NCBI RefSeq assembly: GCF_963677725.1
Contig: NZ_OY782507.1
Location: 2,852,001-2,916,000, forward strand
Length of the DNA: 64,000 nt
Source: an uncultured Cohaesibacter sp.
GTDB taxonomy: Bacteria; Pseudomonadota; Alphaproteobacteria; Rhizobiales; Cohaesibacteraceae
Direction of reading: 5' to 3'
Below, piece after piece: positions 1 to 11,579 of the stretch. The translations under genes and the position numbers were made by a program. The notes under the pieces are model-generated. The model did no database searches and had not been told where the DNA came from. It saw nothing but the letters and a program-made list of their open reading frames with translations. Each line of letters starts with the position of its first letter. Positions within the stretch are counted from its first letter, which is position 1.

Positions 1-7
1 TTGAAAG

Positions 8-42
8 CCTCCCGGGTGGGTCCATTCGGGAGGTTTTCCTTT
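8..42 (+). terminator. Rho-independent terminator of an upstream gene
   Basis: A 7-bp stem (CCTCCCG at 8-14 with CGGGAGG at 27-33) is followed at once by TTTT and a pyrimidine-rich stretch. It would end transcription of a plus-strand gene lying left of the window. Nothing else is apparent in bases 43-236 except the ribosome-binding site of the next gene. Confidence 0.75.
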
Positions 43-236
43 GTTGGCCTTCCATCATGGGGTGGCTATATACACTACCCTTTACGTAAAAACCCGCTCA
101 AGAAAAAAGATTTTGCGATCCTGAGTCAGCCCTGTTATCAATTCAATCGTTGCGATTTGAATATTGGTCAGGCTCTGGCATAACAGGAACGAATTCCTTG
201 CTTCTGACGAATGAAAGATGAGATCAGGATCTGTCT

Positions 237-893
237 GTGGCGAAATATGCATCTCTTTCCGCTTTGATGATGACATGCGCGATTGCTCTTGGCGGCTGCG
301 CTGTGTCTGGCGGTGGTGACCTTGTAAAAAGCGAACAGGTGCGCAGCTCCATTCCGCTGGAAGCATCCCAATTGCCTCCCATTGTTGATGCGGCTGAAGC
401 GACGCCAACGCAGACTGCCAAGGCGGAGAAATTCAATCAGCGCGACGATCAGATCCTTACGATCGCATCGGCTGATTCGGCCTTTGAAGATAAATCCAGC
501 GAGATCCAGCAGGCCTATGCTGATGCCGTTGGCGATCAGGCACAGATCACCACTGAACGCACCAGCCTCAAGCCGTTTGTGGGCCGCTGGACTTTGGACT
601 CGGGTGCACGCAAGGCCAAGGCAAAGGTGCAACAGATCGGCGCCTTGTTCGGCAAGACCGAGCAGTGTGAGCTGGTGCTCGAAGACAGCACTTCCGGTTC
701 GGGTTTCAAGGCCTATGGCAATTCATCTTGTCCGACCAGCTTGTTCATGCTTGATAGCTGGACTGCGTTCGGGAAAAAGCTGGTTTTGCGCGATCATATG
801 GGTGATGAGATCGTTTCACTGCGCTCGCGTGGTACGGACAAATGGATCGGTGTTGATCAGCGCGGTGAGACACTTGTCCTCACAAAAAGCTAG
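237..893 (+). CDS. Omp19/Inh-like outer-membrane lipoprotein
   Basis: A 218-residue lipoprotein. The N-terminus is a short signal peptide ending in a lipobox (L-G-G-C, Cys at about residue 20). A low-complexity linker to about residue 100 is followed by a C-terminal domain starting FVGRWTLDSG, with two cysteines and a final strand ending ETLVLTKS. This layout matches the Brucella Omp19 / AprI-Inh protease-inhibitor beta-barrel family, and a second member follows directly. The GTG start is chosen because AGGA (226-229) lies 7 bases upstream and no in-frame ATG is available. Family membership is inferred from pattern; the inhibitor role is known for the family only. Confidence 0.65.
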   Translation: MAKYASLSALMMTCAIALGGCAVSGGGDLVKSEQVRSSIPLEASQLPPIVDAAEATPTQTAKAEKFNQRDDQILTIASADSAFEDKSSEIQQAYADAVGDQAQITTERTSLKPFVGRWTLDSGARKAKAKVQQIGALFGKTEQCELVLEDSTSGSGFKAYGNSSCPTSLFMLDSWTAFGKKLVLRDHMGDEIVSLRSRGTDKWIGVDQRGETLVLTKS

Positions 894-988
894 GCTTTGT
901 GCGCCTATTTACTGACTCCTAACCTTATATCCTTGATAATATCATATTAAGACATAACTCTTGGGACGGGTGCCTGAAGGAGAATGGT

Positions 989-1600
989 ATGATTCGCTAT
1001 TGCGCACTGGGCTGCTTGGCGGTGCTGCTTGCGGGCTGCTCGACGGCCGGCTTTGATCGGTTTGGAAGAAATAATGCTGCGACCTTGCCGCCAGCACCAA
1101 CTACCCCTGTCGAGAGTCAGGGGCTGAGCCCGCTTGTGCTTGACAATGGGCAGACGGATCCGAATGCCATGCAAACGGGGATTCCGCAGAACAATCAGCC
1201 GATCAACAATGCCATGGGAGCTGAGGCCGAACTGGGGTCCCAACCCGGTCAGACGTCCGGTCAGGTTCCGGGCCAAACCACGACTGCGATGGCAGCTCCC
1301 GGTGGTGCGCGTCCTTTGAAACGGACCGATTTGTTGGGAGCATGGACGCTCGCTTCTGGCGCAGAACAGTGCAAACTCAACGTCAATCTGACCAACTGGA
1401 ATGGTGGGTATCGCGCGTCGACCCGTGGCTGTGCGTCCGCGGACTTGCAGCGGATCAATGCCTGGCGTCTTGATGGCAAACAGGTTTTGTTGATAGCGGA
1501 AGACGGGGTGACGCCATTGGCGCGTCTCTTCTCCCTGACGCCCGGACGATTTGACGGGCAGGCGAACCAGGATGGGCGCGCCGTTTCTCTTTTCCGATGA
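989..1600 (+). CDS. omp19: Omp19-family lipoprotein (protease-inhibitor fold)
   Basis: A 203-residue lipoprotein with lipobox L-A-G-C (Cys at about residue 17), a Pro/Gln/Thr-rich linker and a C-terminal domain from about residue 110 (LLGAWTLASGAEQCKL) to the end. The closing segment GRFDGQ followed by AVSLFR closely matches the end of Brucella Omp19 (GRFDGQ...AVTLSR), and the paired cysteines agree. Omp19 is a surface lipoprotein reported to inhibit proteases. GGAG about 7 bases upstream supports the ATG. It is probably paralogous to the preceding gene, and the pair may be co-transcribed. Confidence 0.75.
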   Translation: MIRYCALGCLAVLLAGCSTAGFDRFGRNNAATLPPAPTTPVESQGLSPLVLDNGQTDPNAMQTGIPQNNQPINNAMGAEAELGSQPGQTSGQVPGQTTTAMAAPGGARPLKRTDLLGAWTLASGAEQCKLNVNLTNWNGGYRASTRGCASADLQRINAWRLDGKQVLLIAEDGVTPLARLFSLTPGRFDGQANQDGRAVSLFR

Positions 1601-1608
1601 TCTAGCTT

Positions 1609-1640
1609 CCGGGCCATCACAAAATGTGTGGCCCGGTTTT
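1609..1640 (+). terminator. Terminator after the Omp19-like gene
   Basis: CCGGGCCA (1609-1616) pairs with TGGCCCGG (1629-1636), the inner CAC/GTG can extend the stem, and TTTT follows. The rest of the gap to 1947 holds the ribosome-binding site of zapE but no convincing gene; the open frames there are short and have no recognisable features. Confidence 0.85.
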
Positions 1641-1947
1641 GCATTTACTGCTTTGATCGCATTTCCCCCCGATACTGCTTGCCCTATGTTGCAATCACTT
1701 TGGGTCCGTTCATTGCACGGTCGGATCGGATAGAAGATTTTTCAGTTTTTCATGACATGTCCGGACAGGACAGCTTGCTGTCAGGCGCGTCGCCTAAGGT
1801 CGCGTCGCATCATGTCTGGGACAGGATCTTCAAGGCAATCGGCTGATCTGACAGGCGGCTGGTGTCTTGTGCAGCATGTTGGTACGCTCCGAGAGGCATT
1901 TGGCTTTCAGATGTGCCCCATGTTTCAGACAAGAAAAGGACAGCGCA

Positions 1948-3093
1948 TTGAGTAGCGAATTAGGGCTCTATTCGGTTTCTGACCTGTATGACAGCAAAGT
2001 CGAGCATGGTGAGATCAATTTTGATGACGCGCAGCGCAAGCTGGCGGTGCGGTTTGATCGGCTGTTGCAATGTCTGGTCCAGAAGCGTCTGTCGCGCAAG
2101 ACGTCCTCGCTTGGCTGGCTCTTTGCCAAACGTCAGCCGCCTGAAAGCGTCAAAGGTCTTTATGTCTGGGGCGATGTCGGGCGTGGCAAGACCATGGTGA
2201 TGGATCTGTTCTTCGAAGTGGTGCCGATGAAGCGCAAGGCGCGCTTCCATTTCCACGAATTCATGCGTGACATGCACGAGCGGATCAAGCAGGCGCGAGC
2301 CGACATTGCCAGTGGCAAGATCGAAGGCGATGACCCGATCCGGCCGGTTGCCGACGATCTGGCCAAAGAGATTGAGCTTTTGTGCTTTGATGAATTCTCC
2401 GTCACCGACATTGCTGATGCGATGCTGCTCGGTCGCCTGTTCTCGCGTCTGTTTGAGAAAGGGGTGGTGATGGTGGCAACCTCCAATGTCGAACCGAGCC
2501 AGCTTTACAAGAATGGTCTCAATCGGCAGCTATTTGTGCCCTTTATCAATCTCTTGGTGCAGCAATGCGATGTGGAGCAACTTGAAGCCCGAACCGATTT
2601 CCGCATGGAGAAGCTTGGCGGCGAAGAGGTCTATCTTCATCCGCTGAACGAGGACACGGCTAAACGCTTCCAGTGGATGTGGGAGCAACTGATCGGCGGG
2701 CCAAAGGCACCCAGTGACGCTGTTGTCAATCAAGGGCGGACAATTCGTGTGCCGCAGGCCTATCACGGGATTGCAAGATTCACTTTCAACGATCTTTGCG
2801 CAAATCCTTTGGGGGCGTCAGATTATTTGCGTCTATGTTCGCTCTATCACACGATATTTCTTGAGGATATCTCATACTTTAGTAGAGCAAACAGAAATGA
2901 AGCAAAGCGGTTCATCACCCTCATCGATACCTTGTACGACAATCAGGTCAGATTGATCGCAACTGCCGTTGCGTCACCATTTGATCTGTATCTCGATGAT
3001 TTTGGGACGGAGGCTTTCGAGTTCGGACGGACCACATCGAGATTAGTTGAAATGCAGTCGCGTGACTATTTGTCGCATGGCAGCATGCTGTAG
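1948..3093 (+). CDS. zapE: Cell division protein ZapE (AFG1-like ATPase)
   Basis: A 381-residue P-loop ATPase of the ZapE/AFG1 family, which associates with the division ring in proteobacteria and resembles the mitochondrial AFG1 chaperone ATPase. Visible motifs are Walker A (GDVGRGKTMVMD), the family signature FHFHEFM after it, Walker B (LLCFDEF) and the sensor segment VMVATSNVEPSQLY. The TTG at 1948 is preferred because AAGGA (1936-1940) lies 7 bases upstream; an in-frame ATG at 1876 would add 24 residues but lacks a clear ribosome-binding site. It precedes mdh, a common order in Hyphomicrobiales. Confidence 0.9.
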   Translation: MSSELGLYSVSDLYDSKVEHGEINFDDAQRKLAVRFDRLLQCLVQKRLSRKTSSLGWLFAKRQPPESVKGLYVWGDVGRGKTMVMDLFFEVVPMKRKARFHFHEFMRDMHERIKQARADIASGKIEGDDPIRPVADDLAKEIELLCFDEFSVTDIADAMLLGRLFSRLFEKGVVMVATSNVEPSQLYKNGLNRQLFVPFINLLVQQCDVEQLEARTDFRMEKLGGEEVYLHPLNEDTAKRFQWMWEQLIGGPKAPSDAVVNQGRTIRVPQAYHGIARFTFNDLCANPLGASDYLRLCSLYHTIFLEDISYFSRANRNEAKRFITLIDTLYDNQVRLIATAVASPFDLYLDDFGTEAFEFGRTTSRLVEMQSRDYLSHGSML

Positions 3094-3176
3094 TACCGCT
3101 TACGTCAGCGTTAAGTGAAGCAAAACAATGGGCTTTTTTAGGGATTTAAAACTTTGTGCGACTTGAAAGAGCCTAG

Positions 3177-4211
<1,035 letters not shown>

Positions 4212-4224
4212 CAACAAGCAAATC

Positions 4225-4273
4225 CGTTTCTCTGTCAGACATTGTTGGCCGTCTGGCAGAGAGACGCGTTTTT
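4225..4273 (+). terminator. Strong hairpin plus T-run between mdh and sucC
   Basis: A 16-bp stem (4225-4240 with 4251-4266, two G-T pairs) with a 10-base loop is followed by CGTTTTTG. It has full intrinsic-terminator form, so mdh mRNA probably ends here, completely or in part. Read-through, or a promoter between 4274 and 4355, would supply sucC. Confidence 0.85.
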
Positions 4274-4355
4274 GCACTATCGAAGACGGCTTCTCGGCAT
4301 AAAAGCTGCTCATTTACAAGAGTGCCGGGTCGGTCGCAATGGAAGGGGAGATCCC

Positions 4356-5552
<1,197 letters not shown>

Positions 5553-5556
5553 TTCG

Positions 5557-6468
5557 ATGTCCATTCTCGTAGACAAGAATACCAAAATCATCGTTCAGGG
5601 TTTGACGGGCAAGACCGGTCGATTCCACACCATTCAGGCGCTGCAATATGCGGGCACGCAGATGGTGGCTGGTGTCCATCCGAAAAAAGGTGGCAACAGC
5701 TGGATAAGCGAAGTCGAGGGTGTGCCGGATCTGCCGATCTATGCCAGCGTCAAGGAAGCCAAGGCCGCAACCGGTGCCAATGCATCTGTGGTCTATGTGC
5801 CGCCTGCAGGGGCAGCGAGTGCCATCATCGAAGCGATTGATGCGGACATTCCGTTCATCATCTGCATCACCGAGGGCATTCCGGTGCTCGACATGGTCAA
5901 GGTCAAGAGCCGTCTGGAGAAATCCAACTCCCGTCTGCTGGGGCCAAACTGCCCGGGCATTATGACCCCTGACGAGTGCAAGATCGGCATCATGCCGGGT
6001 GCAATCTTCAAGCGTGGGTCCGTTGGCATCGTGTCTCGGTCCGGTACGCTGACCTATGAAGCTGTCTTCCAGACCACCAATGCAGGTCTTGGTCAGTCCA
6101 CAGCTGTCGGTATCGGTGGTGACCCGGTCAAGGGCACCGAATTCATCGATGTGCTGGACATGTTCCTTGACGATCCCGAAACAGAATCAATCATCATGAT
6201 CGGTGAGATCGGCGGCTCTGCTGAAGAAGAAGCCGCTGCGTGGTTGAAAGAACAGGCGGCCAAGGGTCGCAAGAAGCCAATGGTTGGCTTTATCGCAGGT
6301 CGTACGGCTCCTCCGGGTCGCACGATGGGTCACGCTGGCGCCGTTATTTCCGGCGGCAAAGGTGGTGCCGAAAGCAAAATCGAGGCAATGGAGGACGCAG
6401 GGATCCGCGTTTCTCCATCTCCTGCGAGCTTGGGTACCACTTTGGTTGACTTGCTCAACGGCAAGTAA
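5557..6468 (+). CDS. sucD: Succinyl-CoA ligase alpha subunit
   Basis: A 303-residue alpha subunit. The N-terminal CoA-binding Rossmann domain begins [20 protein letters not shown] and contains GVHPKKGG. The active-site phosphohistidine lies in [14 protein letters not shown] near residue 255. Length is normal. It pairs with sucC directly upstream. Confidence 0.97.
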   Translation: MSILVDKNTKIIVQGLTGKTGRFHTIQALQYAGTQMVAGVHPKKGGNSWISEVEGVPDLPIYASVKEAKAATGANASVVYVPPAGAASAIIEAIDADIPFIICITEGIPVLDMVKVKSRLEKSNSRLLGPNCPGIMTPDECKIGIMPGAIFKRGSVGIVSRSGTLTYEAVFQTTNAGLGQSTAVGIGGDPVKGTEFIDVLDMFLDDPETESIIMIGEIGGSAEEEAAAWLKEQAAKGRKKPMVGFIAGRTAPPGRTMGHAGAVISGGKGGAESKIEAMEDAGIRVSPSPASLGTTLVDLLNGK

Positions 6469-6497
6469 AAGCGCGACACTGCGACACTATGACACCG

Positions 6498-6528
6498 TCA
6501 TGAGGCGGATCCCCCTTCCGTCTCATGA
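6498..6528 (+). promoter_or_regulatory. 12-bp stem-loop in the sucD-sucA gap
   Basis: Bases 6498-6509 pair with 6517-6528 (one G-T pair) around a 7-base pyrimidine loop. No T-run follows, so this is more likely an mRNA-stabilising or processing hairpin than a terminator. Confidence 0.6.
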
Positions 6529-6573
6529 TTCCCCCTATCAGTCGGCAATGGTGCCGACATCGAGATGAAGAGT

Positions 6574-6591
6574 ACCGGACGAAAGTCCGGT
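6574..6591 (+). promoter_or_regulatory. GAAA-tetraloop hairpin immediately before the sucA start
   Basis: ACCGGAC (6574-6580) pairs perfectly with GTCCGGT (6585-6591) across a GAAA tetraloop. The stem ends one base before the ATG at 6593 and occupies the place where a ribosome-binding site would be. It could hinder initiation at 6593 or favour the second ATG at 6602. The structure is visible; the role is inferred. Confidence 0.5.
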
Positions 6592-6592
6592 T

Positions 6593-9583
6593 ATGGTGGC
6601 GATGGCACGTCAGGACGCAAATGAAGCGTTCGCGGTAACCTCTTTCCTCTATGGAGGCAACGCGAATTATATTGAAGATCTCTATGCCCGTTATCAGGAG
6701 AACCCGGCTTCTCTGGAACAGGAATGGCAGATATTCTTCAAGGACTTGGAAGATAACCGAAGCGATGTAATTGCGAATGCCAAGGGTGCATCCTGGCAGC
6801 GCAAGGACTGGCCGCTTGCGGAATCGGGAGACATGGTCTCTGCCCTCGGCGATTATGGAATCGACGAGAAAGCGATCGGCGAAAAGCTCAAGACCAAGGC
6901 CCAGAGCAAGGGGTTTGAGCTGACCGATGAAGCGGTGCAGCAAGCCACGCGCGATTCCGTTCATGCGTTGATGATGATCCGTGCCTATCGCATGCGTGGT
7001 CACTTGCATGCGGATCTCGATCCTCTCAAGCTTGCGGAGGCGAAGGATCACGAAGAATTGCATCCCTCGTCCTACGGCTTCACCGAAGCGGATTATGATC
7101 GCAAGATCTTCATTGATTTCGTTTTGGGGCTGGAATTTGCAACAATTCCGGAGATGCTCGAAATTCTGCGCCGTACCTATTGCTCCACTCTGGGTGTGGA
7201 GTTCATGCATATTTCTGATCCGGCTGAAAAGTCGTGGATTCAGGAGCGCATTGAGGGACCGGACAAGCAGATCGCCTTTACCAAAGAAGGCAAGAAAGCC
7301 ATCCTTTACAAACTTGTCGAGGCGGAAGGCTTTGAGAAGTTTCTCGATCTGAAATATACCGGCACCAAGCGCTTCGGCCTTGATGGTGGTGAGGCTTTGA
7401 TCCCGGCGCTTGAGCAGATCATCAAGCGTGGTGGCGCCTTGGGTGTTGAGCAAATCGTGTTCGGCATGGCCCATCGTGGGCGTCTCAATGTGCTCAGTCA
7501 GGTGATGGGCAAGCCGCACCGCGCCATTTTCCACGAATTCAAGGGCGGTTCCTATGCCCCTGATGATGTGGAGGGGTCGGGCGATGTGAAATATCATCTG
7601 GGCGCGTCTTCCGACCGTTCGTTTGATGATAACAATGTTCATCTGTCACTGACCGCCAACCCATCCCACCTTGAGATCGTCAATCCTGTGGTTCTGGGCA
7701 AGGCCCGCGCCAAGCAGGATCAGATTGCTGCCGGTGACGGTCCCTTCATCGAGACGACCGAAGTGGATCGCACGACTGTCATGCCGTTGCTGATCCATGG
7801 CGATGCAGCCTTTGCCGGTCAGGGTGTTGTTGCGGAATGTCTGGGCCTGTCTGGCCTGCGCGGTCACAGAACCGGTGGCTCGATCCATTTCATCATCAAC
7901 AACCAGATCGGTTTCACCACCAACCCGCGCTTTTCGCGGTCTTCGCCATATCCATCGGATGTCGCCAAGATGATCGAGGCGCCGATCCTGCATTGTAATG
8001 CGGATGATCCTGAATCGGTGGTGTTTGCGGCCAAGATCGCGACGGAATTTCGCCAGAAATTCGGCAAGCCTGTCGTCATCGACATGTTCTGCTACCGCCG
8101 CTTCGGCCACAATGAGGGCGACGAGCCAGCCTTCACCCAGCCGCTCATGTACAAGAAGATCCGTCAGCATCCGACCAGCCTGCGTCTATATGCAGACAAG
8201 CTGATTGCTGATGGTGTCATTTCCGAAGCCGATCTTGAAGCGATGCGTGACGATGTGCGCAAGATGATGGATGCGGAATTTGAAGCAGGTCAGAGCTTCT
8301 CGCCGAACAAGGCGGATTGGTTCGACGGCAAATGGGCTGGCCTGACGACCGCCAGCGCCGAAGACGATCGCCGCTCCGGTGAAACCGGGGTCGAAGTCGA
8401 AGAATTGCGGGCTATCGGTGAAAAACTGACCGGCATTCCCTCTGGCTTCAATGTTCATCGGACCATCAAACGCTTCCTCGACAATCGCTCGAAGATGATG
8501 GAAACCGGGGAAGGCATCGACTGGGCGACCGCTGAAGCCCTGGCCTTTGGCTCTCTGGTTAAGGAAGGCCACGCGGTGCGTCTGTCCGGTCAGGATTGTG
8601 AACGCGGGACCTTCTCCCAGCGCCACACGGTTTTGTATGATCAGCAGGATGAGAGCCGTTACATTCCGTTGAACAATATTTCCGAAGGCCAGCAGCGCTA
8701 TGAAGTGATCAACTCGATGCTGTCCGAAGAGGCGGTGCTCGGGTTTGAGTATGGCTATACGCTTTCCGAGCCTCAGTGCCTGACCATGTGGGAAGGCCAG
8801 TTTGGTGACTTTGCTAACGGTGCGCAGGTGGTGTTTGACCAGTTCCTGAGCTCTGGCGAACGCAAGTGGCTGCGGGCTTCCGGCCTTACTCTTCTGTTGC
8901 CGCATGGCTATGAAGGGCAGGGACCGGAGCATAGTTCAGCCCGTCTTGAACGTTATCTGCAGGCTTGTGCCGAGGATAATATTCAGGTTGCCAACTGCAC
9001 GACCCCAGCGAACTATTTCCACATCCTGCGCCGTCAGGTGAAGCGGACCTTCCGTAAACCTCTGGTTCTGATGACGCCGAAAAGTTTGCTGCGTCACAAG
9101 CGCTGCGTTTCCAACCTTGCGGAGATGGGGGCCAACAGCACCTTCCACCGCGTGCTGTGGGATGACGCGGAAATCCGTCCTAATCAGGAAATCAAGCTTG
9201 CATCTGATGACAAGATCCGTCGCGTCATCATGTGTTCGGGCAAGGTTTACTATGACCTGTATGAAGAGCGTGAGAAGCGTGGCATCAATGATGTCTATCT
9301 TCTGCGTGTCGAACAGCTCTATCCATTCCCGGCAAAGGCTCTGATGAAAGAGCTGGGCCGCTTCTCCCAGGCCGACATGGTCTGGTGTCAGGAAGAGCCG
9401 AAGAACCAGGGATCGTGGGCTTTTGTCGAACCTTATATCGAGTGGGTCCTCAATCAGGTTGATGCGAATTGCAAGCGGCCTCGTTATGTGGGACGGGCGG
9501 CTTCTGCTGCGACGGCAACCGGCTTGATGAGCAAACATATCGCGCAGTTGCAGGCTTTCCTCGACGATGCCTACGCTGACTGA
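6593..9583 (+). CDS. sucA: 2-oxoglutarate dehydrogenase E1 component
   Basis: A 996-residue thiamine-diphosphate decarboxylase subunit of the 2-oxoglutarate dehydrogenase complex. The N-terminal E2-binding segment contains NANYIEDLYARYQENP. Other visible features are GMAHRGRLNVL, HLGASSDR, LTANPSHLEIVNPV, the ThDP region GDAAFAGQGVVAE and IINNQIGFTT, and the C-terminal transketolase-like part with GQDCERGTFSQRH and LPHGYEGQGPEHSSARLER. The start may be ATG 6593 or 6602 (three residues shorter); an unusual hairpin overlaps the initiation region. sucB follows after a gap with another hairpin. Confidence 0.97.
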   Translation: MVAMARQDANEAFAVTSFLYGGNANYIEDLYARYQENPASLEQEWQIFFKDLEDNRSDVIANAKGASWQRKDWPLAESGDMVSALGDYGIDEKAIGEKLKTKAQSKGFELTDEAVQQATRDSVHALMMIRAYRMRGHLHADLDPLKLAEAKDHEELHPSSYGFTEADYDRKIFIDFVLGLEFATIPEMLEILRRTYCSTLGVEFMHISDPAEKSWIQERIEGPDKQIAFTKEGKKAILYKLVEAEGFEKFLDLKYTGTKRFGLDGGEALIPALEQIIKRGGALGVEQIVFGMAHRGRLNVLSQVMGKPHRAIFHEFKGGSYAPDDVEGSGDVKYHLGASSDRSFDDNNVHLSLTANPSHLEIVNPVVLGKARAKQDQIAAGDGPFIETTEVDRTTVMPLLIHGDAAFAGQGVVAECLGLSGLRGHRTGGSIHFIINNQIGFTTNPRFSRSSPYPSDVAKMIEAPILHCNADDPESVVFAAKIATEFRQKFGKPVVIDMFCYRRFGHNEGDEPAFTQPLMYKKIRQHPTSLRLYADKLIADGVISEADLEAMRDDVRKMMDAEFEAGQSFSPNKADWFDGKWAGLTTASAEDDRRSGETGVEVEELRAIGEKLTGIPSGFNVHRTIKRFLDNRSKMMETGEGIDWATAEALAFGSLVKEGHAVRLSGQDCERGTFSQRHTVLYDQQDESRYIPLNNISEGQQRYEVINSMLSEEAVLGFEYGYTLSEPQCLTMWEGQFGDFANGAQVVFDQFLSSGERKWLRASGLTLLLPHGYEGQGPEHSSARLERYLQACAEDNIQVANCTTPANYFHILRRQVKRTFRKPLVLMTPKSLLRHKRCVSNLAEMGANSTFHRVLWDDAEIRPNQEIKLASDDKIRRVIMCSGKVYYDLYEEREKRGINDVYLLRVEQLYPFPAKALMKELGRFSQADMVWCQEEPKNQGSWAFVEPYIEWVLNQVDANCKRPRYVGRAASAATATGLMSKHIAQLQAFLDDAYAD

Positions 9584-9596
9584 CACATAGAAGTGG

Positions 9597-9627
9597 TCGT
9601 CTTCCCCGCCTGATCGAGGGGAGACGA
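9597..9627 (+). promoter_or_regulatory. Bulged stem-loop in the sucA-sucB gap
   Basis: TCGTCT and CCCC (9597-9607, T9603 bulged) pair with GGGGAGACGA (9618-9627). No T-run follows. It resembles in placement the hairpins in the sucD-sucA and sucB-lpd gaps. Confidence 0.55.
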
Positions 9628-9731
9628 TCTCTTCTTCGAATTAGACGCCGACATAGATGCCAAACGGATTCTGGATCCCTGTTCAGGGTCCGGCCTTTGG
9701 CTCAAAGCGAAATTGGAATGTGAGATAACAA

Positions 9732-10967
9732 ATGGCTACGGAAATCAAAGTCCCGACTCTGGGCGAATCTGTGACCGAAGCGACCATCGGTCAGTGGTTC
9801 AAGGCAACCGGTGATGCGGTACAGGCAGACGAGCCGCTGGTGGAACTGGAAACGGACAAGGTGACCATCGAGGTTCCTGCTCCTGTATCCGGGACGATGG
9901 GTGACATTGTTGCTGCTGAAGGAGAAACCGTTGAAGTGGGCGCTTTGCTCGCCATGCTGAATGAAGGGGCTGGCGGGGGTGCTTCGGCTCCTGCGGCTTC
10001 CGCTCCTGCTCCTAAAGCTGATAAAGCTCCGGCCCCTGCTGCCCCGGCTCCAGCTTCTTCTTCTGGCACCTCCATGCCTCCGGCTCCATCTGCTGGCAAG
10101 ATGATGACCGAGCAGAAAATCGATCCCGCTTCTGTTGCCGGGTCCGGTGTCCGCGGTCAGGTTCTCAAGGGCGATGTGCTCAATGCCATCGCATCTGGTG
10201 CAACGGCCCCTGCCGGTGCCTCTACTGCCGCTCCTGCTGCGCGGCCTGCATCCAAGGCCGAAGACGCTGCGCGTGAAGAACGCGTGCGGATGACCAAATT
10301 GCGTCAAACCATCGCGCGTCGCCTGAAAGATGCTCAGAATACGGCTGCCATGCTGACCACATTCAATGATGTGGACATGTCAGCGGTGATGAATTTGCGC
10401 AAGGAATATAAAGACCTGTTCGAGAAGAAACATGGTGTCCGTCTGGGCTTCATGGGTTTCTTCGCCAAGGCAGTCTGTCAGGCCTTGCAGGAAATCCCGG
10501 CTGTGAATGCCGAGATTGACGGTACCGACCTTATCTACAAGCATTTCGTCCATCTCGGTGTTGCCGTTGGCTCGCCGCGTGGTCTGGTGGTGCCTGTGGT
10601 GCGTGACGCGGACCAGATGTCGATTGCTGAAATGGAAAAAGCCATTGGCGATTATGGTCGTGCTGCCCGTGATGGCAAGCTGACCATTGAAGACATGCAG
10701 GGCGGCACCTTCACCGTTTCCAACGGTGGTGTCTATGGTTCGATGATGTCGACCCCGATCCTCAATGCGCCACAGTCCGGTATTCTCGGCATGCACCGCA
10801 TTGAAGAGCGTCCTGTTGTGCGCAACGGCGAAATCGTCATCCGTCCGATGATGTATCTGGCTTTGTCCTACGACCACCGCATCGTGGATGGCAAAGAAGC
10901 CGTGACCTTCCTTGTTCGTATCAAGGAAGCGCTTGAAGATCCGCAGCGTCTGGTTCTGGATCTCTAA
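9732..10967 (+). CDS. sucB: Dihydrolipoyllysine succinyltransferase (E2 of OGDH)
   Basis: A 411-residue E2. The single N-terminal lipoyl domain carries the lipoyl lysine in [11 protein letters not shown]. An Ala/Pro linker (about 80-115) leads to the peripheral subunit-binding domain ([28 protein letters not shown] split over about 118-150). The catalytic acyltransferase domain has the active-site histidine in [14 protein letters not shown] near the C-terminus. It forms the core that binds SucA and Lpd, both encoded beside it. Confidence 0.97.
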   Translation: MATEIKVPTLGESVTEATIGQWFKATGDAVQADEPLVELETDKVTIEVPAPVSGTMGDIVAAEGETVEVGALLAMLNEGAGGGASAPAASAPAPKADKAPAPAAPAPASSSGTSMPPAPSAGKMMTEQKIDPASVAGSGVRGQVLKGDVLNAIASGATAPAGASTAAPAARPASKAEDAAREERVRMTKLRQTIARRLKDAQNTAAMLTTFNDVDMSAVMNLRKEYKDLFEKKHGVRLGFMGFFAKAVCQALQEIPAVNAEIDGTDLIYKHFVHLGVAVGSPRGLVVPVVRDADQMSIAEMEKAIGDYGRAARDGKLTIEDMQGGTFTVSNGGVYGSMMSTPILNAPQSGILGMHRIEERPVVRNGEIVIRPMMYLALSYDHRIVDGKEAVTFLVRIKEALEDPQRLVLDL

Positions 10968-10982
10968 GCATCTGTCTTTTCA

Positions 10983-11006
10983 AAACGGGGCAACTTTGCC
11001 CCGTTT
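10983..11006 (+). terminator. 11-bp GC-rich hairpin after sucB
   Basis: AAACGGGGCAA (10983-10993) pairs perfectly with TTGCCCCGTTT (10996-11006). The loop has only two bases and the following TTTCTG is a weak T-run. It may be a partial terminator that lowers expression of the two following genes relative to sucB. Confidence 0.6.
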
Positions 11007-11145
11007 CTGTATCCGGTTTTCCGAAGCAACCCAACTTCGGAAGTCTTGTTTCGGAGAGGCCCGATAAGAGGCAACTTTGAGGCAGGCACCAAAGGGTTCC
11101 CATTGCCAAGCCAAAGCTGGCTTGTCTGGTTGGAGTGGCATTGAC

Positions 11146-11574
11146 TTGGCCTTCGCATTGAAAATTGGTAGTTGGCTTTGTGCCGTCTTTATCATTTTCT
11201 CAGCCCTGGTTTGGCTGGTGGGTGGCTTTTTGGTGACCAATGCCGTGTCCAACAATGCGGCCCTGCCTGCCGGGTTTGAGCTGATCCCGTCAAGTTTCTG
11301 GCCTGTGCGTGCCGTTGTTTCCGCCCTTGGTGTGGTGGGAGCGGTTATTCTGGTCTTGTCCCGCCCGTCCTTTTTTCGGGTGATTTCCATTTGGTTTGCA
11401 AGCGAGCTGGTGCTGATTGGCTGGCTGTATGCAACCGGTTTTCTTGTCTCGCAATTCGATAGTTTCGAGGCCGTGCGCAGTCTGGTTATCCTGCAAATGT
11501 GCGGTCTTTGCGTGGTGCTGTTTGCCTGGGTGAAACAGACCTCGCTCTATCGGACCAGACGTCCTCAGGAGTGA
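11146..11574 (+). CDS. Uncharacterised four-helix membrane protein between sucB and lpd
   Basis: About 142 residues with four hydrophobic segments (roughly 8-30, 50-72, 78-102 and 110-130) and a basic, hydrophilic C-terminal tail. I do not recognise a named family. The TTG start at 11146 is proposed because GGAG (11132-11135) lies upstream; an earlier TTG at 11077 would add 23 residues with no membrane segment. The gene ends a few bases before lpd, and its last codons contain the lpd ribosome-binding site AGGAG, so it is co-transcribed and probably coupled with lpd. A role linked to the dehydrogenase complex or the membrane is only a guess. Confidence 0.7.
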   Translation: MAFALKIGSWLCAVFIIFSALVWLVGGFLVTNAVSNNAALPAGFELIPSSFWPVRAVVSALGVVGAVILVLSRPSFFRVISIWFASELVLIGWLYATGFLVSQFDSFEAVRSLVILQMCGLCVVLFAWVKQTSLYRTRRPQE

Positions 11575-11579
11575 TTGAA

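Noticed and set aside
1628-1846. Small open frames between the lipoprotein gene and zapE
   Set aside because: They begin inside the terminator and have no ribosome-binding site or recognisable sequence.
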